Positions 1 to 10,009 of a stretch of 64,000 nucleotides of DNA are shown piece by piece. The notes under the pieces are model-generated. The model did no database searches, had not been told where the DNA came from, and saw only the letters and a program-made list of their open reading frames with translations. The stretch spans positions 1 through 64,000 of the forward strand of contig JADJYH010000015.1 in assembly GCA_016719855.1 (NCBI GenBank), in the 5' to 3' direction. This stretch comes from Saprospiraceae bacterium. GTDB lineage: Bacteria; Bacteroidota; Bacteroidia; Chitinophagales; Saprospiraceae. The translations under genes were made by a program, and so were the position numbers. Every line of letters starts with the position of its first letter. Position 1 is the stretch's first letter.

Positions 1-812
1 AAAAGTGAACTATGTGAAAATTGTCCACCATTTTCCTTAAGAACTGTTTTTAATTTGAGATAATTTTCTTCACTACATTCTTGTTGGTGAAGTAATAGGG
101 CATAAGCATAATAATATGCAGCCACAACAGGTACATCTAGATAATTATCTCTAGCCGTCTCTAATACTTTATCAATCAAGACAAACGATTGTTCATTGTT
201 CCTTAGGCTGTTATTACCATGCTGAATGAGCAAGTAAGAGCAATGTTCCATTTTTGCGATTATATAATAAATATCAAGATTCTTAATAACATTGGAAGCA
301 TTAATATCTTTTTTGCGGTCATTGGAATTGGCTAAATCTATCATCTTTTCCATTTCCAATTTAAATTGCCAAAAGAAATAATCTTCACCTTTGAAAGATG
401 TTTCTCTTTGCAGTTTTTCAATTTGACCTAAAGCATATTGAAATTCACTGTTCAGACCTCTTTGTCTGAAATACTGAGCTTGTGCCAGCCAGTAGTGATT
501 TTCTGAGAGAGCTTCAGAGCAAAAACGACAATATACTTTCTATTACTTGTACGAGTCCTCTCAAGTAGCTGCTTTGTCCAATTTTGGCTCGCTGAAGGGT
601 TCTTCTTTGAAAATAGTTTTAAATACATTTCCCTTTTTTAAACCTTCCGCTTCAAAGTTGTGATAAAATGAAGCCAAATATTCCAACAAAGCCTTCGTTT
701 TCTGTGGTCTATTGCCATCGTTGAACAGAGGAGACTGAATGAACTGCTCCAATTGGTGCAATTCCTTTTCCGTAAGGGTTTTCAACAATCGTATCAGTTT
801 CGTTTGCTGCAT
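1..812 (-). CDS. Helical protein of unknown function, frameshifted, cut by window edge
   Basis: Function not recognised. From the ATG at 812 the protein starts MQQTKLIRLLKTLTEKEL and continues through FIQSPLFNDGNRPQKT for 83 residues before a stop at 561. The coding sense resumes in another frame near 530 with SEALSENHYWLAQAQYF and stays open to position 1, so a frameshift lies at about 530-590. The joined protein is rich in helices and resembles large Saprospirales proteins of unknown role that open with a conserved LLKTLT-ELxxLxxF segment; that family resemblance is from memory. An upstream ATG at 923 exists but the 812 start fits the conserved beginning. Confidence 0.6.
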
Positions 813-920
813 CGTGTGTTTATTCGCAAAAAACAGTTTTATCCTAATAAAATCCAACCGAAAAACTGCCGGGAAAAATCTAATGGGATTCCTAAAAAAG
901 CCCGTTCCTTTGAGCTTTGG

Positions 921-928
921 CAAAGATA
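921..928 (-). promoter_or_regulatory. Putative -7 promoter element
   Basis: The minus strand reads TATCTTTG, matching the Bacteroidota -7 consensus TAnnTTTG, about 110 bases upstream of the minus-strand gene starting at 812. No clear -33 element was found. Confidence 0.35.
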
Positions 929-999
929 TTCAACAATGCGTTGGTTTTTTTTCAAAAAAATTCTCGCACCCTATTTTCAATCATTAAACACTTAGAGAA

Positions 1000-1816
1000 A
1001 TGAAAATCGTATTTGCTCCTTCTCGGAATTATTATCCTAGCTATCATCTGTTATTTCCGCTGTTGTGTCAATGACGGTGGTAAGGATAAGTGCAACCTAC
1101 CTGCACCGAATAACCTCGCCGTTGAGGTTGTTATGCCTGACTCAGCACACCTGCAATGGGATACCGTACCTGGCGCAGTTGGTTACCGCATCATCGTTAC
1201 TGATACAACTACCAATGTAGTTCGGATACTTTTGACACCGTCCTGCCTGAACTTGGTCTTGACTCATTAGAGGCTGGCCACTACTACAAAGCTGATGTCC
1301 GGGCAAAATGCGGGAATGGCAATTATAGCGATATGTCAGCAGTTGTAGTCTTTCTTCAGGAAGGTGTCATTATTATTGATGATGTCGTTATGATGCCAGG
1401 CATGGATACCTGCACTTGTGTCAATGAAACTACCTGGCCCAATAGTCCTGAAACCAGCGACATTACCTTTAACCTCCCTGATTCGGCTTTACCGGAACGC
1501 CTCCACCATATAAAAGGGTTATTTATGAAATATGGGTCACCAGCGGGGCTTTGAAAGAAGGGTAAGTTAGCCTTTGACCACACTTGTAACAAACTCAAAT
1601 CATTACGATGAAGACAATTGTGGCAGTCGTATCGTTGTGGTCAATCATAATACGTATATTGATTTCGTAATTCCGGGAAGTGCACCCTTCCTTACATTAA
1701 CGCCCAGCTATGACCTCTCCAATCTAGGCGGATTCGGCTTGAACTTCCATGGCTCGACAGGAAATGAATTCCATTACAGAAGGTGTAGTGGCTCTTGGAA
1801 AGGCCATTGTCCTTAA
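1000..1816 (+). CDS. Secreted fibronectin type III domain protein, multiply frameshifted
   Basis: The ATG at 1000 begins MKIVF; a one-base shift then leads into LLLLGIIILAIICYF, a signal peptide or membrane anchor, followed by a cysteine-containing stretch (DGGKDKCNLPAP). Next comes a fibronectin type III fold: NLAVEVVMPDSAHLQWD, then GAVGYRIIVTDT, then after a second frameshift near 1215 SLEAGHYYKADVRAKCGNG. A further shift near 1545-1570 connects to IVVVNHNTYIDFVIPGS and the end at 1816. The likely role is a surface-exposed or periplasmic adhesion or binding protein; no ligand can be inferred. A strong hairpin terminator follows at 1871. The vWA gene downstream is codirectional and also rich in DC/CxC motifs, so the two may belong together. 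Confidence 0.55.
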
Positions 1817-1870
1817 CACAAGCTGCCCCGCTTGATTGAACACTTGGGGCTTAATCCCAAAAACACTCCT

Positions 1871-1904
1871 AAAAGCGGCCACCCTCCCCGGTGGCCGCTT
1901 TTTG
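1871..1904 (+). terminator. Rho-independent terminator
   Basis: Perfect 13-bp inverted repeat (AAAAGCGGCCACC at 1871-1883 and its complement at 1890-1902) with a six-base loop and flanking A and T runs, so it could work in both directions. It follows the fibronectin III gene by 54 bases. Confidence 0.8.
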
Positions 1905-2073
1905 CGTTGTCTACCGGAATTCCCGCCCATAAGTCTAATGGCTTCACCCTTTCCCTCCCCTCACCTTTGTACCGACCACTCGCGAAAAGGGTCGAAAACA
2001 ATGTACATGAGAAACCGGGCGTATCGCCGAAAAGCCCAACAAAGAGTAGGCATTCATCCAAATTACTAACATC

Positions 2074-3337
2074 ATGAGTAAGTCAATCAAACCAACCGAT
2101 ACGGCAGCGGCACCTGTCGTCAGACCACAGGACACCTTCATTCCAACGCCCCCTGCTTCAAAGAAAGACCTTTGTGGAGTCACTGCTTCCAAGCTGGAAG
2201 ACTATTTCAACAAACTCATGGCTTCCAAAGTGAACAAACTGGAGCATTGTGGCGAGCACGACGACGACTGCCCGTGCTCCGGCGGTGGCTCCACTCCCAA
2301 GGTGGATCTCATCGTGCTTATTGACCCCAGCGGCTCGATGTCATCATTTGCGACGGATGTCAGCGATGCCGCCAAAAGCGCCATTGACAAGGCGAAGGAC
2401 AAGTGTGTCTCCGACCTAAAGGTTACCTATCTCGGCGTTGATGGCGCCACGTCGGGTACCATATTTACTATCAGCCACCGTGACTACATCACCGACCTGC
2501 CTGGAGCTGTTCCGTTGGCAGCAGATGTCCCTCCAGTTGGTTCGTTGGCAGATCAAGGTGCTAATGCCATCCAGGATCTTTCAAAATATGCCGAATGGCG
2601 GAATGGTGCTTGTCGGGCTATTTTTACATTGGTGATGAAGAACTGACAGTATCACCCCCCGTGGAATGTAGCCCAAGAAGCTGCCGCTATCAGCTGCCAT
2701 CAACGAGGCAAACCTGAACAACGTAACCATTTTTGCGCACCATTTGACCCACCAGCATACCAATCCGCTTGGTGCTTGGGCCAACGTTATCCAGAACTAC
2801 ACAGACCTCTGTACTAAAACGGGTGGCAAGGTCTTTTTTAGTGCTACCGCCGACAAGGACAAGTGCATCGAACTGCTGCAAGAAGTCATTTGCAATGCCT
2901 GTGGTGGCTGCAAGGAGGTCAAACTTCCCGACGCTGCTCCCTGCCTCTCCATCACCTGGGGCGACAGCAAGTGCGAGTGCATGGAAGCCAACGACTTCGA
3001 AGTGCTGGCCATCACTGCCTGCAACTGCTACTCCAACATCGCCTTTGAAAACCTGATGATTGGTCGAATCGTCGTGTGATGCCTTTCGGCAACCCGGTGC
3101 CGTTGTTGCCCGATGGTACGCCTTCCGTTGAAGTGCATCCTCCCGGTGCGCTTTGTTTCGGCTCCCTTGGGCCTTGCGGTTGACAACAAGCCCACCTGCA
3201 AAACGAGGGAAGTCGTGCTCTACATCCGTGGTGCAAAGGCGGGAAGTATTCGTTTCCACTTCGAGGCAGTGTGCTACTCCATCTCCTACACCGCCCAGAC
3301 GAAGGAGTGTTTCTCCTTCAACCTGTGCAAGGACTGA
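2074..3337 (+). CDS. von Willebrand factor A domain protein, cysteine-rich, frameshifted
   Basis: Starts MSKSIKPTDTAAAPVV with no signal peptide. A cysteine/aspartate-rich linker (GEHDDDCPCSGGG) precedes a vWA domain that begins VDLIVLIDPSGSMSSF, in which DPSGS is the metal-ion-dependent adhesion site (DxSxS). The first frame runs to about 2625; the sense then shifts at least three more times (near 2630-2690, 3075 and 3175) and ends FEAVCYSISYTAQTKECF..CKD at 3337. The joined protein is about 415 residues. The C-terminal half is rich in paired cysteines (NACGGCKE, KCECME, TACNCYSN). vWA domains bind protein ligands through Mg2+; here the partner is unknown. Lack of a signal peptide makes surface location uncertain. 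A terminator follows at 3394. Confidence 0.65.
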
Positions 3338-3393
3338 TATTTGGCGAAACTCCACTTCGCCCCTCAACAAACCAAACCCTATGGAACCCTTGG

Positions 3394-3429
3394 GCCGGAT
3401 GGTTGGCGAGCCATCCGGTTCTTTTTTTT
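3394..3429 (+). terminator. Rho-independent terminator
   Basis: Hairpin CCGGATGG (3395-3402) / CCATCCGG (3411-3418) with an eight-base loop, followed by TTCTTTTTTTT. It lies 57 bases after the vWA gene and separates it from the next plus-strand gene. Confidence 0.75.
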
Positions 3430-3521
3430 GCACCGACCTCTTCGCAGAAAAAGGTCAAAGGAAAAAGCGCCCGCCTTGATAGGGGCGCTACAACCAACAA
3501 TCTATTTTAATTTTTTTCATC

Positions 3522-5329
3522 ATGAAAAATTTTCTTACCATGCAAACCAAGATTAAAAGCACTTCCCCAACCTTCATGGTTGCCCTCTTAGTCGCTATTT
3601 TGGTTTTTTGTACCCCACTGAGTGGTCAGCACTGTGGGCCGGTAATAATTAGCGGACTTGATACTGAATTTGGCTTTAGAAGCTGGCCAACAGGACCAGC
3701 AACCAGTGGGCCTACTCCGTGGACAAACTCCCATGGAGATTTGCAGATGTGGGCTAATGTAATTCAAACTGGAATTCTAAACAATGTTACAGCAAATCCA
3801 ACTGGCCCTGTTTTAGTTATTGGTGGAAGTACATCGACGACTGACGCTATGCATTCATTCTGGAATCAAGTTGTAGGAACAGGACTACTGAGAAGTGTAG
3901 TTTACAGTAATAGTTCAACAGGTGATATACTGACAATTCCATTTACCGGATATTCTATGATTGCAATTTGCAATACTGCGGACGGTACTGGTAAATTAAC
4001 GGCATCTGAATTACTTGACATATCAGCCCGACAAGCAGATATAGCGAGTTTTGTAAATAGTGGTGGAGGTTTATTCGCATCTTCCTGCAATATTGCTCCA
4101 TTTTATGGGTACATAAATATTGGAATACCACCATTAGTGTCAGTTCCCGGCGGAGGCTCTAATTCTACTCCCACAGCATTAGGCGGTTTGGGAATAGGCG
4201 GTATGGGGATACCACCAATAAGTGGCCCTTATCACAATACATTTACTCAATGGCCATCCTTTTTAAATGTACTATCAACTCTTCCACCAGATGGTACACC
4301 TGGCACCGGACCACGTCCATGTATTCTTGGGGGTAAGTGTGTAACCATTCCTGGTGAATCTAAATTCCGCTGTCCCGGCGAAAACCTGGTCAACAACGGC
4401 GACTTTGAAGGCGGCAATACGGGTTTCACCAGCGCCTACATCTATAATTCTACCGTCGCAGCCGGTGCGACACTTCCTGACAGTACAATATTGTTACCGG
4501 CGTTCAGGCATTGACCATCAGTTCGGGCTGGTTGCACAAGACCCAAGCACATGTTCGAATGCCTCCGGAAAATTCCTGGCTGTGAACGGAGCTACTTGTG
4601 GAGGTAAAAGAGTTGTCTGGGAGCAAAGTTTTACCGGATTGAAGGATTGGACATGTTACGAGTTTGTGCAAGTGCCAAAACCTGAGCAATGCGATTTCGA
4701 TGTCAAACCCAACTCGAAATCCAGTTTTCAATAGCAGGCATAGGCAACATAACCCAAACGCTTAATGTCACGGCGGGAGCTTGTAACTGGTTTAAGTTTA
4801 CTAAACAAGTTTGCCTCTGGGGTTGGGGTTCAAGTTTGACAATCAAAATCATTCTGGACGAATCCGTTCCCGGCGATGGAAACGACCTTGCGTTGATAAT
4901 ATAGCCCTTATTTCAATTCCAAATTGCCCGGCTCCAGTTTTCAATGTTACGACGCTACCATACAGTACAACACAATACCGCATTAGTGCAACTTCTACAC
5001 CGACAGCCAACTGTCCCTCAAGTTGGTGGGAAGTGTGCGAGTATGACTGGGGGACAAGTAGTTGCGTTGGAGTGCCAGTCGGGCCACTTTCGAGTTGGTG
5101 GGTTCCCAACTTGACATTTCCTGACTATCATTCAGGACCGGGTTTAGACGGACGTTTTGATTATGGAAAAATGTATAGGATTACACTGGGCACATGGGGA
5201 GATTGTCATGGATGGGGGCCTCATTCGCTACATCGCCAGTTCGCCAAGAACCAAAAAGGTGAAAACCTTTACGGAAGAGGAGTTGAAAAAGAATCCTCAA
5301 GCTGTCTTAAAGGCTTTGAAATAACTTAA
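3522..5329 (+). CDS. Secreted protein with carbohydrate-binding-like module, frameshifted
   Basis: Begins MKNFLTMQTKIKSTSP with a hydrophobic signal segment (VALLVAILVFCTPLSGQ) and probable cleavage near residue 36. Residues 40-270 form a domain with SGLDTEFGFRSWP, a glycine/serine-rich middle and VIGGSTSTTDAM; this part I do not recognise. From about residue 285 the motif NLVNNGDFEGGNTGF opens a beta-sandwich of the type found in carbohydrate-binding or discoidin-like modules, with CSNASGKFLAVNGA and DLALIDNIALISI further on. The sense moves through at least three frame changes between 4480 and 4900 and ends at 5329. The ATG at 3522 follows a terminator, so this gene is probably transcribed alone. 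Likely an extracellular binding or scaffold protein; a T9SS tail was not found. Confidence 0.5.
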
Positions 5330-5472
5330 TTCACTTCTAAAATTTTGGTAAAAAAAGGAGGTGAGTGAAAAACAGATTTCCCACTCACCACCCTCAAATA
5401 TCAAAGCGAGTTCAAGCTATTTTTTCGCTAGTCCCCTGAATCAACCCTAAACCCTCAACCAAATGTGGACAG

Positions 5473-5502
5473 CTCCTTCGATATCCCGGAGGAGTTTTTT
5501 TT
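5473..5502 (+). terminator. Rho-independent terminator
   Basis: Stem CTCCTTCG (5473-5480) pairs with CGGAGGAG (5487-5494), one G-T pair, six-base loop, then eight T. It ends the 3522-5329 gene after about 140 bases. The rest of 5330-5587 shows no coding signal. Confidence 0.7.
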
Positions 5503-5587
5503 GCTGTAATACAGTGAGCTGAATGAATGAATGAACAAAGGCAAGATTCACCTTAGGTACTCCATTATGCAATTTAACCATTCTGCA

Positions 5588-5809
5588 TTCCAACTCCGTC
5601 CATTGTCATTCGAATTTTGTGCTTCAACCTTGCAACTTAGCTGCCCAGACTAGTAACCCTGCACCTTGGAGTTCCAACTCCGTCCATTGTCATTCGAACT
5701 TTGTGCCTCAACCTTGCAACTTAGCTGACCTGACTAGCAACCCTGCACCTTGGAGTTCCAACTCCGTCCATAGTCATTCGAACTTTGTGCTTCAACCTTG
5801 CAACTTAGC
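5588..5809. repeat. 84-bp tandem direct repeat, about 2.6 copies
   Basis: Units begin TTCCAACTCCGTCCATTGTC at 5588, 5672 and 5756, an exact 84-base period, with a handful of substitutions between copies. The array stops at about 5809, just before the dioxygenase stop codon. The period is a multiple of three and the plus strand stays open, but nothing supports a protein there. It is too long and too similar between units for a CRISPR array. Confidence 0.85.
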
Positions 5810-5821
5810 CCGTCAATGTCG

Positions 5822-6805
5822 TCACCCTTCGCTTTCCCATCGTTCAATCCCCAGCAGTTTCTTCCCCAAATCCGACAATTCAGCGGTACCATACCGAGTC
5901 TGCTCCCACCGCCGTGGGTCACCGGGAAAGGCATAGCCTTCTGGTGCAATGCGGTCCCGCCAAGAGCTGATGCGCCATTGGCGAAGGGCTTCGTTGCCCT
6001 CCTGAGCGGGCATCATGGCGATGTACTGGGCCATGCGCACCTTGTCTTCGGTGCGATTGGGACGAATGCCGTGGGCGAGGGTGCTGTTGAAGATGAGCAA
6101 GTCGCCCGCCTCCATGCGCACCTTCACTGGCTCGAAGCCCGAGGTGTCCGGCTTGAAGTGGTCACGGTCGGCTGGTTGCGTGAGCTTCCAGGTGTCATAG
6201 GTTCTGAAAAGTTCGGGGATGCACTGGAAGCCGCCCATGTTCTCGTCCGTTTGGTCGGCGAGGGCGAGCACGCCCTGCACGTTCACGGGACGGGTCTCTG
6301 GGTCATAGTCCCAATGGATGAAGCCCTTGTATTCATGGCCGGGGCGCATGGGCAGGTTGAGGTTGGCCCGGTCAATGGTCACCCAGAGCTTTTCCGTGCC
6401 CCAAATGTCCACGAAGGCGTCGTAAATGCGGGGCCACTGGCGGTTGTCCCAGAGCAGTTGGTGGTTGTAGACCTCCACCATGCCGGTGTTGGTGAGTTCC
6501 TTCATCTGCATTTCGGCACGGGGAGGCGTGTACCAGGTCGTAGGGTCGTTGGCGTCTTTCTCCTCAAACTCCCAGAGAAAGTCGGCGGTGCGCTGCACCT
6601 GTTCCCGTGGCACGGCGTTTTTCACCACCACATAGCCGTTTTGCAGCCAGAAGGACCAGTCCGCTTCGGAGAGTACCCGCAGCGGCTGCCCATTCGAGCG
6701 GTCGTTGAACTTCATCGGGCTGCTGATGGCGGTAGAAGGATTGCCGGGAATGTCAGTGTGGGCGTTTTCGGGGAGCATCGTAGGCGTCATCGTTTCGGCT
6801 TTCAT
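5822..6805 (-). CDS. Phytanoyl-CoA dioxygenase (PhyH) family protein
   Basis: A 327-residue Fe(II)/2-oxoglutarate-dependent oxygenase. The start MKAETMTPTMLPENAH at 6805 is preferred over an ATG at 6928 because the extra residues are low-complexity. The iron facial triad is visible: HWD in KGFIHWDYDPETRPVN (about residue 195) and the distal histidine in STLAHGIRPNRTED (about residue 275), with the arginine of GIRPNRT a candidate for binding the 2-oxoglutarate carboxylate. Family members hydroxylate small metabolites or lipids; the substrate is unknown. The gene is complete, stands alone between the tandem repeat and a divergent membrane-protein gene, and shows no frameshift. Confidence 0.85.
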   Translation of the reverse strand: MKAETMTPTMLPENAHTDIPGNPSTAISSPMKFNDRSNGQPLRVLSEADWSFWLQNGYVVVKNAVPREQVQRTADFLWEFEEKDANDPTTWYTPPRAEMQMKELTNTGMVEVYNHQLLWDNRQWPRIYDAFVDIWGTEKLWVTIDRANLNLPMRPGHEYKGFIHWDYDPETRPVNVQGVLALADQTDENMGGFQCIPELFRTYDTWKLTQPADRDHFKPDTSGFEPVKVRMEAGDLLIFNSTLAHGIRPNRTEDKVRMAQYIAMMPAQEGNEALRQWRISSWRDRIAPEGYAFPGDPRRWEQTRYGTAELSDLGKKLLGIERWESEG

Positions 6806-7039
6806 TGCTGGATTGTTTGAATTGTTGAATTGTTGGGTGGGGTTGATTTGAACTGGTTCCTTGTCATCACGCATGGAACCGTCCACGCCACCTGTGTTGT
6901 CCCTCAAAGCATGGACGGGTCGTTGCACGATGACAAAGCACCAGTAAAAACCGTTGCCAAAACATTCAAGGCAAATCTACCTTTTGCAGCATGTTTTTTA
7001 CGTTGCTTTGCAGCAAATTTTCACCAAAAACAAAAAAAC

Positions 7040-7561
7040 ATGGCCACAGAAAAAGCACCCGTCTCCAGCGTCGAAAACAGCGTCCTCGCTCGCAGCGTCA
7101 TCATCGCTTGTGTGATATTGACTGCCATCTTCATCGCGCTGCTTTTCTTCCAAAACAACCTCGCTAGGTTTTTCGGGCAATACGCAGACGAAGCCACCAT
7201 CGGGCTGATGTTGATGGCACTTTGGTTGGTGGTCAGCAGCACCATCCGCAGCTTGAACAACCTTGTCAAGGGCATGGAAACCTGGAAGCTGCTGCTCGGT
7301 GGCCTGCTCATCGGATTGTTGTCCTCGTTGCTGACCACGGCCTATCTCATCGTGTTCCCCGACGTCGCCAAGTCGCAGAACACATCCGAAGTGACCGGGG
7401 CCACCGGTGGCCTGATTTTGGTGATTTCGGCCATCGCCTTCATCATCTCCATGATTTCCGTGATAAATATGCGGGTAAGGAGCCGGACGCTCGGCAACAT
7501 TTTGGAGTTGCTGATTATTGGCGGAGCAATAGCGGGGCTGGTGTGGTTTGCGACGAAGTAG
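7040..7561 (+). CDS. Small multi-pass membrane protein of unknown function
   Basis: 173 residues starting MATEKAPVSSVENSVL at the ATG in a purine-rich context (CAAAAAAACATGG). Five hydrophobic segments are visible: VIIACVILTAIFIALLFF, IGLMLMALWLVVSSTI, LLLGGLLIGLLSSLLTTAY, LILVISAIAFIISMISVI and ILELLIIGGAIAGLVWF. No catalytic motif or family signature was recognised. It is divergent from the dioxygenase at 5822-6805 and convergent with RNase D. An in-frame upstream ATG-type start at 6830 would add 70 poorly coded residues and is rejected. Confidence 0.7.
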   Translation: MATEKAPVSSVENSVLARSVIIACVILTAIFIALLFFQNNLARFFGQYADEATIGLMLMALWLVVSSTIRSLNNLVKGMETWKLLLGGLLIGLLSSLLTTAYLIVFPDVAKSQNTSEVTGATGGLILVISAIAFIISMISVINMRVRSRTLGNILELLIIGGAIAGLVWFATK

Positions 7562-7626
7562 CCGACCGTTTACCCTCCACCCAATTTAAAAGGTTGGGTT
7601 CTCTTTTTTGCTGGCGCAATGCCGAA

Positions 7627-8816
7627 CTACACCTCTACTCCCTGCATTTTCAACTCAAATTTCCCATCCAGGAACTTGATTTCCAGGTTGCGGCGGTGCT
7701 TGAACCACGAAACGATTTCGTCGCCCAAGAACTCCCTTCGCCAGCCGGAAAAGGTGGCGTCATCGAAGTAGTCCTTGTCGTTCTTCATCTTCTTCAGCAC
7801 GTTGCGGGGCATTACGATATGGTGGGAGATGCCCTCTTGCAGGCATTTGTAGCGCACCAACAGGTCGAGCATTTCCATCAGGATGTCCTGCTTGGGGTTG
7901 TCGCTGTTGTCACGGGGGATGCGGCTGAGCACGTCCCGCTCCTCTTGGGTGGCAGGCGCTTCGAACAGCTCCACGAATTTTTTGCCGAACTTTCCAATCA
8001 AGCTATCCGGTAGTCGTCGGTCGTTTTGCAGCGCATCCAGCCCAGAGTGTACGGCCCGCACGATGGCACTGATATACTTGCTGGGCAGCACCATCTCCTT
8101 GGAATGGTTGCGGCGCTCAGCTTCTTCGGTGCGCCAAAGCATCAGGCGCAGCAGGAAAACCTGTTCCCGGCGGCGCAGGCTCTTGATGATGTTGCTTTCA
8201 AGAACTTCCCGGTAGGGGTCGGTCTCATAGCTTTCGGGTTCTTCGAGCAGTTTGAACTCCTCGTAGGCCCATGCGAGGACCAGCTTTTTTCCAAATGCTT
8301 GGTAATGTTTATCCAAAGTTGGTAGAGATGTATTACGTCGTGCAGGGCGTACTTGAGCTGCTTGGGCTGGAAAGGGCGGCGCTCCCAGTCTGTCACCGTG
8401 TAGCCCTTGCTCACCTCAATGTTCAACTCGCTCTCCACCAGCTTGCTGAAGCCGACGGGATGCTTGTAGCCAATGAACGAGGCGGCCATTTGGGTATCGA
8501 AAGTGTTGCGGGGAAGTATGCCGTATTGGATGTTGAACAGGCGGTAGTCGTTGTCGCCAGCATGTACGATTTTGAGCACCTTTTCGTCCACCAGCAGGTC
8601 AATCACAGGCTGGATGTCCTTTATTTTCAAGGGGTCAATGAGGTAAAAGCCTTTCGGCGTGCCAACTTGAATGAGGCAGATGAGCGTCAGGAAACGCTTC
8701 TCTCCAATAAACTCTGTGTCGAAGCACATCCATTCGATGCCCTTATTGGCGGCGGCAAATCTCGCCAGCCCCTCGGCATCTTCAATTAGTTCGTAACTTA
8801 CTCCAACTTCTGACAT
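7627..8816 (-). CDS. rnd: Ribonuclease D (3'-5' exonuclease with HRDC-like tail), frameshifted
   Basis: The N-terminal half, from MSEVGVSYELIEDAEGL at 8816, is a DEDDy exonuclease: exo I EWMCFDTEFIGEKRF (D and E), exo II region KIVHAGDNDYRLFNIQYG, and exo III LKYALHDVIHLYQLW with the tyrosine and aspartate. The sense then changes frame at a T-run near 8286-8291 (minus strand AAAAAA) and continues KLVLAWAYEEFKLLEEPES to the stop at 7627. The C-terminal half carries helical HRDC-type sequence and a 3' region GWRREFLGDEIVSWF. Joined length is about 396 residues, normal for the family. RNase D trims 3' ends of tRNA and other small RNAs. The homopolymer at the break suggests a sequencing indel. 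Confidence 0.8.
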
Positions 8817-9074
8817 AAAAAGACGTGGGTTATGGGTGTTATTTTTTGAAAAATGATTGGGCCTTTTTTTAATCGTAAATTATTAGCAATAGTTTCGTTG
8901 TGGCAATTTCAGGTTTGTTCGCCAACCCAATTTTCAATCAAAAAATCCCGGCGAAGATAGAAAATCTGTTGCTGTAATATAGAATAATATACTGGTTGGG
9001 ATGATGAGAAGGATTGACCCAAAAATCAGACTTGCTCAATCTCTTGAACTTCACAAAACCAAAGTAATGAAACC
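8817..9074. other. Intergenic region without recognised gene
   Basis: AT-rich space between the divergent RNase D and SDR genes. It should hold both promoters, but I did not find a clean TAnnTTTG match; GAAGATAG near 8952 is one base off on the minus strand. Confidence 0.5.
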
Positions 9075-9953
9075 ATGACGAAAAAACTCCTTGTCACCGG
9101 TGCATCCGGGTTCCTTGGCTGGCATGTGGCCCGACACGCCCCAGCGGGCTGGCGGACAGTGGGCACTTGGCATGGCAATGCTGCCGGGCTTCACCCAAAA
9201 TCCGAAGCCATTCAATTGGACCTCACCGACCGGGATGCCGTCTGGCGAACGCTAAAAGCGGTGAATCCCGACGCCGTTTTCCACTTGGCAGCGGCCTCGA
9301 ACCCTACCCATTGCGAAGCAAACCCAAACGAAACAAGGCTGTTGAACGTGGAAGCCACCACATGGCTGGCGGAAATGTGCGCCGAGCGCCGCTGCAAGCT
9401 GCTGTTCACTTCCAGCTCGCAGGTGTACGATGGCATTGCGGCGCCTTTCAGCGAGACCCCTACCCCATCGCCGAGGAACGAGTACGGGCGGCAGAAGCTT
9501 GAGGCCGAAAAGTCCATTCAAATGGTAAGTCCTGCGGCGGCCATCGTGCGGGTAGCTGTGATGTACGGACAGGCTGGTACAGGCACGAAGAACTTCCTCC
9601 AACAGTGGCTCGAAACTTGGCGGCGGGGCGAGGCAGTGACCGCATTTTTTGACGAAATCCGGTCGTTCTTGAGCGGGCAATCGGCAGCAGCGGGGCTTTT
9701 CCTTTTGCTGGAAAAAGGTGCGGAAGGAGTCTTCAACCTTGGCGGTGCAACGGCCATGAGCCGGTATGAATTTGCAAAACTGTCCAGTGGAGCGCTGCTT
9801 TTGCCGGAGGCAAAAATCATCGGAAAATCGCAAAACGAGGTGGAAACAGCGGCTTTCCGGCCTGCCGACCTGACTTTTGACTTGCGAAAAATAAGGGAGA
9901 TTGGTTTTGAGCCGCAGGCTCCGGGAGAAGATTTTGAGAAATTGAGAGATTGA
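9075..9953 (+). CDS. SDR-family NAD(P)-dependent reductase/epimerase, RmlD-like
   Basis: 292 residues, intact. The extended short-chain dehydrogenase fold is shown by the N-terminal Rossmann motif VTGASGFLGWHVAR (GxxGxxG, residues 6-20), a DLTD nucleotide-binding turn, HLAAASNP, and the catalytic YGRQK (YxxxK) preceded by TSSSQVYDG. The overall pattern (LDLTDRDAV near residue 50, then NEYGRQKLEAEK) is closest to dTDP-4-dehydrorhamnose reductase (RmlD), but no sugar-nucleotide pathway genes are adjacent, so the substrate is open. The last codons, including the TGA, lie inside an inverted repeat. Confidence 0.8.
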   Translation: MTKKLLVTGASGFLGWHVARHAPAGWRTVGTWHGNAAGLHPKSEAIQLDLTDRDAVWRTLKAVNPDAVFHLAAASNPTHCEANPNETRLLNVEATTWLAEMCAERRCKLLFTSSSQVYDGIAAPFSETPTPSPRNEYGRQKLEAEKSIQMVSPAAAIVRVAVMYGQAGTGTKNFLQQWLETWRRGEAVTAFFDEIRSFLSGQSAAAGLFLLLEKGAEGVFNLGGATAMSRYEFAKLSSGALLLPEAKIIGKSQNEVETAAFRPADLTFDLRKIREIGFEPQAPGEDFEKLRD

Positions 9954-10005
9954 GAATTTGAGGGGAGTCAGTGTGTCTCAAACCCTCAAATCCTCAATCT
10001 CTCAA
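9942..10005. terminator. Bidirectional inverted repeat between convergent genes
   Basis: A 23-bp inverted repeat, one mismatch: TTGAGAGATTGAG... at 9942-9964 and its complement at 9983-10005. It overlaps the stop codon of the SDR gene and ends just before the stop of the minus-strand barrel gene, so it may end transcription from both sides. No T-run follows, so it could also be a dispersed palindrome. Confidence 0.5.
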
Positions 10006-10009
10006 CCCC

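Noticed and set aside
5588..5809. Possible CRISPR array
   Set aside because: Unit length 84 with near-identical full units and no distinct spacers; no cas genes in the window.
5798..6820. 340-codon open frame on the plus strand opposite the dioxygenase gene
   Set aside because: Mirror frame of a real intact gene with iron-binding motifs.
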